56,366 bases of DNA from an uncultured Prevotellaceae bacterium (GTDB lineage: Bacteria; Bacteroidota; Bacteroidia; Bacteroidales; Muribaculaceae), in assembly GCA_900541935.1 (NCBI GenBank), contig UQLZ01000011.1:1-56366 (forward strand), read 5' to 3'. A program made the translations under genes and the position numbers. Positions within the stretch are counted from its first letter, which is position 1, and each line of letters starts with the position of its first letter. This document shows positions 51,076 to 56,366 of the stretch, one piece after another. Under the pieces are notes generated by a model, which was not told the DNA's origin, searched no databases, and was given only the letters and a program-made list of their open reading frames with translations.

Positions 51076-52006
51076 GGGGGTCAGTAGATTTTTAGTGTGG
51101 ATAACCATATAATTTAACAATACGGAAAAGGAAGAACTTCTTATCCGCAACACCTCTTAAATTAGCTCTGAACAGTTTGATTTTAACATTGAAAGATTCT
51201 TCCATCGCATTCGTTGAACGATTATTGTAGAAGTTAAGAATCTCGTCGTAGTGCTCATAGAATGTAGTGGCTATGACGTTGAATGAACGAAATCCAGCTT
51301 CTTCGACTTTGTTATACCATCGAGCCAAGGACAAACGGGCTGCATCCTTTATAGTGTTCTTTGAGAATATCATCCGCAGAGAATGGCAAAGGCAATATGC
51401 TTTCTTTATGTCAGGATATTCATTGAATAGTATTTCCGCCCTTTGTTTCTGCTTCTCAGTCCACTTGTCGGCAGACTTGAACAGCAGATAGCGTGAGCGT
51501 TTAAGCAATTCCCTGCAGGTGTCGCCGTTGGGGTATCGGTATGGAACATACTCCTCGTTGTTCAGCTTGGCTTCTTCCATCTCGTCGTTGGCCTGCTGGA
51601 TGGCATTCCAGCGGTGCTTTATGCGAAGCTCCTGCACTGCATCACAGGCCAATTTCTGAATGTGGAAACGGTCGATGACGCGACTGGCTTTGGGAAATGC
51701 AGTCCTTGCAATCTTGCGCATGGAATCTGAAAGGTCAAGAGTCACTTCTTTAACGGCATAGCGGCTTTCCTCGTCAATTCGTTGTAGCACAGCTATTACA
51801 TCCTCTGATTTAGTCCCCGCTACAACAGCTACCAGGGAACACTCTCTCGTAGAGGTGTTACGGTTGGTCACAAACGTATGCAGTTCACCGTTGGATAGTG
51901 ACGATTCGTCTATGGCAATCCGAGGACCAATGTTGTCAGGGAATAGCAGCCACTCGTCTGCGTGTTCCAGTTGGTCCCGTATAGGAAAGTCTGTCACATT
52001 TACCAA
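51076..52006 (-). mobile_element. Truncated insertion sequence, ISL3/ISAon1-like
   Basis: The left end is probably near 51076, where GGGGGTCAGTAGATTT has the look of a terminal repeat just outside the transposase stop. On the other side similarity to transposase stops abruptly at 52006: a stop codon precedes it and AT-rich non-coding DNA begins. The N-terminal-region ORF that these elements normally carry upstream is missing, as is a matching inverted repeat. The element is therefore a truncated, probably immobile copy. Confidence 0.65.
51092..52006 (-). CDS. ISL3-type DDE transposase (ISAon1-like), lacking its N-terminal partner
   Basis: A 304-residue transposase with an RNase-H-like DDE core: IAIDESSLSNGEL (first Asp), RVIDRFHIQKLACDAVQEL (second Asp with the ISL3 D-R-F-H motif) and the C-terminal STNAMEESFNVKIK (Glu). 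The insertion domain with YNKVEEAG and LCHSLRMIFSKNT matches the ISL3 group. The only available start is TTG at 52006, directly at the junction with unrelated DNA, so the reading frame is probably 5'-truncated. In intact ISAon1-type elements a separate small ORF with the DNA-binding part lies upstream; it is absent here. Confidence 0.8.
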   Translation of the reverse strand: MVNVTDFPIRDQLEHADEWLLFPDNIGPRIAIDESSLSNGELHTFVTNRNTSTRECSLVAVVAGTKSEDVIAVLQRIDEESRYAVKEVTLDLSDSMRKIARTAFPKASRVIDRFHIQKLACDAVQELRIKHRWNAIQQANDEMEEAKLNNEEYVPYRYPNGDTCRELLKRSRYLLFKSADKWTEKQKQRAEILFNEYPDIKKAYCLCHSLRMIFSKNTIKDAARLSLARWYNKVEEAGFRSFNVIATTFYEHYDEILNFYNNRSTNAMEESFNVKIKLFRANLRGVADKKFFLFRIVKLYGYPH

Positions 52007-52530
52007 TACCGTTTATAGATATATATGTGATATTAGGATATATAATCACTTTATATAATATATGATGTTAGTTATAACTATTCTATTATAAAATCCATAA
52101 ATTAATTGTAATTCGGCAAATTAATAAATAAATAGTAGCGTTTTAACTTCTTGAGGTTTTAGATTTCTGAACAAATCCTATGGCAGTACAGAAATATTCA
52201 AAAAATAAGCCGTAATGATATAAGTTCACTTATCACTTTTGAAATATACTAATAAAATAGGATAGGGGTATATAATCTACTAAAAAAAGGAATTTAGAAA
52301 TTATGATATGCAAATATAAGCAGTTCTCAAATGTAAATTTTTTTTAATAAGCCACATTGGGTATAATTCAATTTGTAAACTGCGTACAATAGTTATTTGT
52401 AGAAATAGCAAGTAGTTTGCTAATGAGAATAAGCCTAAAAATATAAGTTTAACACTTTTATACATATAACACAAACCACACATAACCAATTAATTATGCT
52501 ACAAATAATAAACTATGAATGTAATTAATG

Positions 52531-52562
52531 CAATCATTTGCTAATATTTAAACCAATGATTG
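52531..52562. repeat. Inverted repeat CAATCATT / AATGATTG
   Basis: Perfect 8-base arms separated by 16 bases, 150 bases upstream of the HTH gene promoter. It could be a protein-binding site, but in AT-rich DNA it may be chance. Confidence 0.3.
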
Positions 52563-52663
52563 AATAATGATTTGTAAGTATTTAAAATACAATGGAGTAT
52601 AATACAAACTATAAATGGGAGGTTTAAATAAATATTGATTCTAAGGTTATTACTGTATTTTTT

Positions 52664-52681
52664 AATTTGCGTATGCGAATT
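52664..52681. promoter_or_regulatory. Possible operator palindrome
   Basis: AATTTGCGTATGCGAATT is an 18-base palindrome except for two mismatched pairs, and is the most GC-rich patch in its neighbourhood. It lies 29 bases before the -33 element of the HTH regulator, a plausible autoregulatory site. Confidence 0.35.
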
Positions 52682-52710
52682 CTATAAACTAAACTACGTA
52701 TCTAAAAAGG

Positions 52711-52742
52711 TTTGCATAATAGAATTTAATTTTTTAAATTTG
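52711..52742 (+). promoter_or_regulatory. HTH regulator promoter
   Basis: -33 TTTG at 52711-52714, 20 bases, -7 TAAATTTG at 52735-52742; ATG follows 28 bases later. Confidence 0.7.
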
Positions 52743-52770
52743 CAAATCCTAAATTTTGAAGTTTTTTAAT

Positions 52771-53193
52771 ATGAATATAGTAGAACGGTTGAATTCATTT
52801 CTTGAGCAATCTGGAATTACAAAGTCACAGTTTGCTGATAACTGCGATATACCCCGGCCTACAGCGTCACAGATATTAAGCGGCCGTAATAAAAAAATTA
52901 GCGATGATATTATTAGTAAGATCCATAATATATATCCTGAATTGTCAATTTCCTGGTTATTGTTTGGAGAAGGTGAAATGTTTGTATCTATAAATAGCGT
53001 ACCTTCTTCTAAACCTTCTGAGATTCCTTTATTCTTAGATGCTCCTAACATCCTTTCAAAAGAATCGAAGGAAAAAGAGTTAAAAACCCCTGCGATGGCT
53101 GGTAATCTGGTGTTAGATAAAGAGATAACTAAAATTGTTGTGTTTTATTCAGATAATAGTTTTGAAGAATTTTATAAAAATATAAAATTATAA
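52771..53193 (+). CDS. Helix-turn-helix (XRE/CI-like) transcriptional regulator
   Basis: A 140-residue DNA-binding protein. The N-terminal HTH covers about 1-65 (FLEQSGITKSQFADNCDI, PRPTASQILSGRNKKISDDI, YPELSISWLLFGEGEMF), the typical repressor form found in phages and mobile elements of Bacteroidota. A variable linker (about 70-115) leads to a short conserved tail (ITKIVVFYSDNSFEEFYK) seen in such regulators. No peptidase domain. Start at ATG 52771 gives the usual N-terminus; 52756 is possible. It sits alone in AT-rich DNA next to a polyvalent protein, which suggests that it belongs to the same mobile element. Confidence 0.85.
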   Translation: MNIVERLNSFLEQSGITKSQFADNCDIPRPTASQILSGRNKKISDDIISKIHNIYPELSISWLLFGEGEMFVSINSVPSSKPSEIPLFLDAPNILSKESKEKELKTPAMAGNLVLDKEITKIVVFYSDNSFEEFYKNIKL

Positions 53194-53523
53194 CTTATAG
53201 ACCAAAGTCAATCATGTATAAGCATTGCTGATATTGGCAATTTTAGTTGTTTATTCCCTCATAAAAATTCGGACAGTAATAGTTGCTACGTTCTACTAAG
53301 CCTAATTGGTAGATTCAAGAATTATGGCGTATCAATAATTGAACTTTGTCCAAAGGTTCTACAATCTTTTATGGGGACAGTCGATTTTTTAAGCATATTT
53401 ACTAAAACATCTCAGTTTTTTATATTTAGTAACCCAAGTAACCTTTGTAGGGAATTTTATTTGACTCAGAATTTTCAGAAAAATAAGGGGTATGTTTTTC
53501 TATTTGCATCGAGAGCAATTTGA
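53194..53523 (+). other. Open frame directly after the regulator stop
   Basis: After the TAA at 53191-53193 the same frame stays open for about 109 codons up to TGA at 53521-53523, with no ATG until late (FMGTVDF). The translation (for example NSCYVLLSLIGRF, KTSQFFIFSNPSN) shows no family I know. It may be a remnant fused behind the regulator, or chance. Confidence 0.2.
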
Positions 53524-53720
53524 ATAGCAAGACGCACGCATAGTTATTTTATATAAAAGTAAGGCTATAAATTTATGTTAATCCAAAATTCATGTGTGCT
53601 TCATTTTTGTTTTTATGGCAAAAGCCATTGCTGAAGGGTGGCTTTATATAGGTGTTTTATTGAGTATTTATTAGTAAAATATTTATTCGAATACAAAAAT
53701 CATAATTTATATTATGTTAA
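53524..53720. other. AT-rich intergenic, no gene
   Basis: No ORF of interest. An imperfect hairpin AAAGCCA / TGGCTTT (53621-53627, 53639-53645) is the only structure seen; it has no T run. Confidence 0.5.
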
Positions 53721-56366
53721 GTAGGATGTGTGTCGATAATTGGAAATCCATTTCTTTTGTTCTTGACAAGTGATAACAAATCAAAACAGATTGTGGCTGT
53801 CAATTACTCAAGACATATAATATTTTCCAGATTCCTTACGGCAAAAGGCAATACTATGCAATTGACTGTTGTTCCCAACGACAATGTCACTGATGGTGCT
53901 AACGTATATTCAGCATCAATGGATGTGCTTAACGAGCATAACCCATTCAATGGCAGCCAAAACGATGACAATGGCAATCTGGTTACGACAACAGTTACTA
54001 ACATTGATGCAGACGGCACTTATACCCTATCTGCTGACTCACCTATTAATGGCAAGAGAGTACTTACAATGTCGGCTGATGAGATAGCAAGCAGACAACA
54101 AGCAAGCCAACCGCAGACAGAGGAAGAGACTGCACCGCAGACAGAACAGAAGACACAATTTCAAGAGCAGACCGAGCAACAAAAACAACAACGGAATGAA
54201 TATTCTATTAAGCACAATATTGGTGACAAGATTACTGTTGCTGACTACAAAAACGACCCAGTCACAATAACGATAACAGGCTTTACTCCTGACGGTAATT
54301 ACACAATAGAAAGTGCTGGAGACTTGTGGCAAGAAGGGAATGGGAATGGCATTATTGAAATGAATGATGAAGATATTGATACTCGCATTCAGCGTCTGCA
54401 ACAAGGACAACAATCGGTTCAGACCGAGCAACAAGGCGAGCAGGACTATGAAACTATGCAACCAGAGCAAGCATTCGACAAATTGGTTGCCGATATGGGT
54501 GGTGCTACTATTGCAGTGCCGATTGCAACTGCACAAATGGAGCAGGCAAAGGCTGAACTTGACAAGTTACAGAAGAAAGCACCTAAGTTAAGCGGTACAC
54601 CAGCGGAGATGAAGCAGGCATTATCAGAACATAATGCGAAGATTGCCGATGCTCAACGCAAGTTGGATGCGTGGACTGCAATCAATGCAGTATGGCAACA
54701 ACGCAGAGCAGATGAGCAGAAACGCATCAGAGAGGAAAACGACCGCAAGCAAGCGGAAGCGAGTGTCAAGGCGGTTGCAGAACTTGAAGAGCAGAAGAAG
54801 CAAGAGGCTGAAAAGCAAGCGGAACAAGACTATAGAAATGAACAAGGAAATGGTGCAGTAAAAGAGTCTCTAAAACGAGTACTTTCCGCTTCTTCTCTAA
54901 AATGGAGTAAGGAAAAGGCAAAAAATGGAGAACCATTTTTGATTGGAGAAAATGGCAACATAAATTTAGTTGACATACCGCAAGAGGTATTTGATAAGAT
55001 AGGAATTAAAAAGTCTCCTTTCCGTCTTACTCCGTCAATGGTGGCTCATGTATTAGAACGGCATGACAAAGAATTAAAATTATCCTCTCCAGAAGATGCA
55101 GTAAATGCAATCCTTATGGTAATGAATAATTTTGACCATGTGCGAAAAGGAGAAAATAACACATTTATCTTCTCGGTAGAAGGAAGCCGTACAAAATCTG
55201 CAAGAAGAGCAGTTGCATTTGAATTGGAATACGACAAAGGTCAATGGATTGGAATTAAGACATTAGGTTATGATAAGGTTTCAAATCTAAAAGAGTTGAC
55301 TTCGCTTTGGGAGAAGGGCGAGAATAATACTTCTGCTACAGGTGTTGCTACTGCAAATGTTTCTTCCGACCAGCCCTTACTTGGCAACCAGACTGACGGC
55401 ATCGCTTCAAACCAAAAAGATGTCAACTCTGGCAGCAAAGATAGCGAATTGTTGCAGAAAAGCAAAGAAGATGCCGGGGAAAACAAGAAGCCACGGCTTG
55501 AAAAGGCAGATAGCAAGACAACCGAGGTTTCTTCAACGGATGCCCTACTCCGTGATGCACTTGCCGACGTTATGAGAGAAAGCGGTATTGAGGTCATTAC
55601 CGACAACAATGAGGTTCAAAGGGTGCTTGACAGGGAGAATAAAAAAACTCCCCTCATAGGTCAGCCGAATCGCGCTAATGAGAAACCGACCTCAGGGAGT
55701 GTCCTCGCTTCTATTCGTAGAGATTCTTCCTCAAACCCTACGACCTCAAAGCAAGCAAGTGCAAAAGTAAAGAATGATACTCAGAGTGCCAAAAATAAAA
55801 TCAAAAAATACTTTAACGGAGATTTTCTGATAAGTAAAACCGATGTAAATAAGGCTTTTGCTGATTTCGGAAAGATGTTTGCCATGCAAGACAAGGGTGG
55901 CTCTCGTTACTCTATATTGCAGACAAATAGCGGTAAAACGATTGCAATACGCATTTCAAACCATACTGCAAAAGGTGACAACTTTAAACAAGACAATGCC
56001 GATAGCAACCTAAGTATTGTTATAGAGCAATACAAGTATGACAATGCAACCGATAGCAATGTTGAATATACTGAAGTGACAATTCCTTACGAGGCATACC
56101 GAAACAAACCGACTGAAGTTATTGATGCTATTGTTAACGGAGTAAATGACACTTTAGCTGATAAGGAATTTTCTCTTAGTTCAGAACTGGGAACTGTTGA
56201 AAAGAAAGGAGGCGAACAAGCCAATACTGGCAACAAAAATGTTCGTTTCTTCCGCACTGCGAATGGCGAGGCTTACGGTTTTACTGTTGACGGAAAGATT
56301 TATCTTGACCCAACGATTGCCGGTGCTGAAACGGCTATACACGAATACACCCACCTTTGGGCAAGA
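53721..56366 (+). CDS. Partial large polyvalent-type protein of a mobile element, runs off the window
   Basis: One frame is open from 53721 to the window end, more than 880 codons without a stop. The first in-frame ATG is at 53856; nothing upstream looks like a proper N-terminus, so the 5' end is probably truncated. In order: two related repeats (DADGTYTLSADSPINGKRV, then PDGNYTIESAGDLW) with Gln-rich linkers (54105-54200), a long charged coiled coil (about 54530-54840; EQKRIREENDRKQAEASVK), a domain near 55020-55320 (TPSMVAHVLERHDKEL...) that resembles phage Barnase/EndoU/RelE-like nuclease modules, a low-complexity linker, an alpha-beta domain (55800-56190), and a zincin motif HEYTHLWAR at the edge. 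This architecture matches polyvalent proteins of phages and conjugative elements, which enter the cell with the DNA. Domain names are tentative. Confidence 0.75.

Larger units (their letters stand above)
52007..52710. other. AT-rich intergenic, no gene
   Basis: About 700 bases of very AT-rich DNA with no ORF of note and no RNA gene recognised. It contains one perfect and one imperfect inverted repeat (listed separately) before the regulator promoter. Composition contrasts with the core genome to the left. Confidence 0.6.

Noticed and set aside
1..56366. CRISPR array or rRNA operon
   Set aside because: No regularly spaced direct repeats and no rRNA-like sequence were seen anywhere in the window.

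Overview
This is a low-GC segment of a Bacteroidota chromosome, most likely order Bacteroidales. The evidence is the gene content (short primary sigma factor of 286 residues, ferredoxin-dependent pyruvate oxidoreductase, pyrB-pyrI pair, DUF5606 protein, bifunctional DAHP synthase/chorismate mutase) and the repeated use of the Bacteroidota promoter: -33 TTTG, about 19-21 bases, then -7 TAnnTTTG. Genus cannot be fixed from the sequence alone. Gene symbols are assigned by recognising protein families by eye; no search was run.

Layout. 1-4.9 kb: DUF5606 protein, an NlpC/P60 lipoprotein, then pyrB-pyrI-flavin reductase-glyA. 5.7-11.3 kb: an envelope cluster (transglutaminase-like protein, NlpC/P60 endopeptidase, dipeptide epimerase) that looks like murein-peptide salvage, then a nitroreductase, a Yip1-like membrane protein and smpB. 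11.3-15.3 kb, minus strand: rlmH, a PLD-DEAH helicase-DUF3427 protein and a NUDIX hydrolase. The helicase frame is interrupted exactly at an A AAA AAG heptamer. 15.4-21.1 kb: nadC, HAD phosphatase, FAD oxidoreductase, TlpA-like lipoprotein, folD, CapA-like protein. 21.3-36.6 kb: nifJ, a small Cys-rich protein, luxS and mtnN (minus), B3/B4 protein, Sua5-type protein, dnaE, trxA, rmuC, malQ. 37.2-42.3 kb: tkt, rpoD, an ABC-F ATPase with one degenerate ATP site, a Dabb protein. 42.5-46.6 kb: an aromatic amino acid operon (prephenate dehydratase, aminotransferase, DAHP synthase/chorismate mutase, prephenate dehydrogenase) preceded by a Phe/Tyr-rich leader peptide and an intrinsic terminator, a clear attenuator. 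46.7-50.7 kb: rlmD-like methyltransferase, then CYTH protein, hisS and ferritin on the minus strand.

After tRNA-Cys (50.9 kb) the character changes. There is a truncated ISL3/ISAon1-like insertion sequence, long AT-rich stretches without genes, a phage-type HTH regulator, and from about 53.7 kb to the window end a long open frame running off the edge. That frame encodes part of a large multidomain protein of the polyvalent type seen in phages and conjugative elements (tandem repeats, a coiled coil, a possible nuclease-like domain and an HEYTH zincin motif). This is accessory DNA, and the protein appears to lack its N-terminus.

Most notable items: the Phe/Tyr attenuator; the A AAA AAG frame break in the helicase; the coherent loss of one composite ATP site in the ABC-F protein; an upstream ORF whose stop overlaps the pyrB start; and the partial polyvalent protein.
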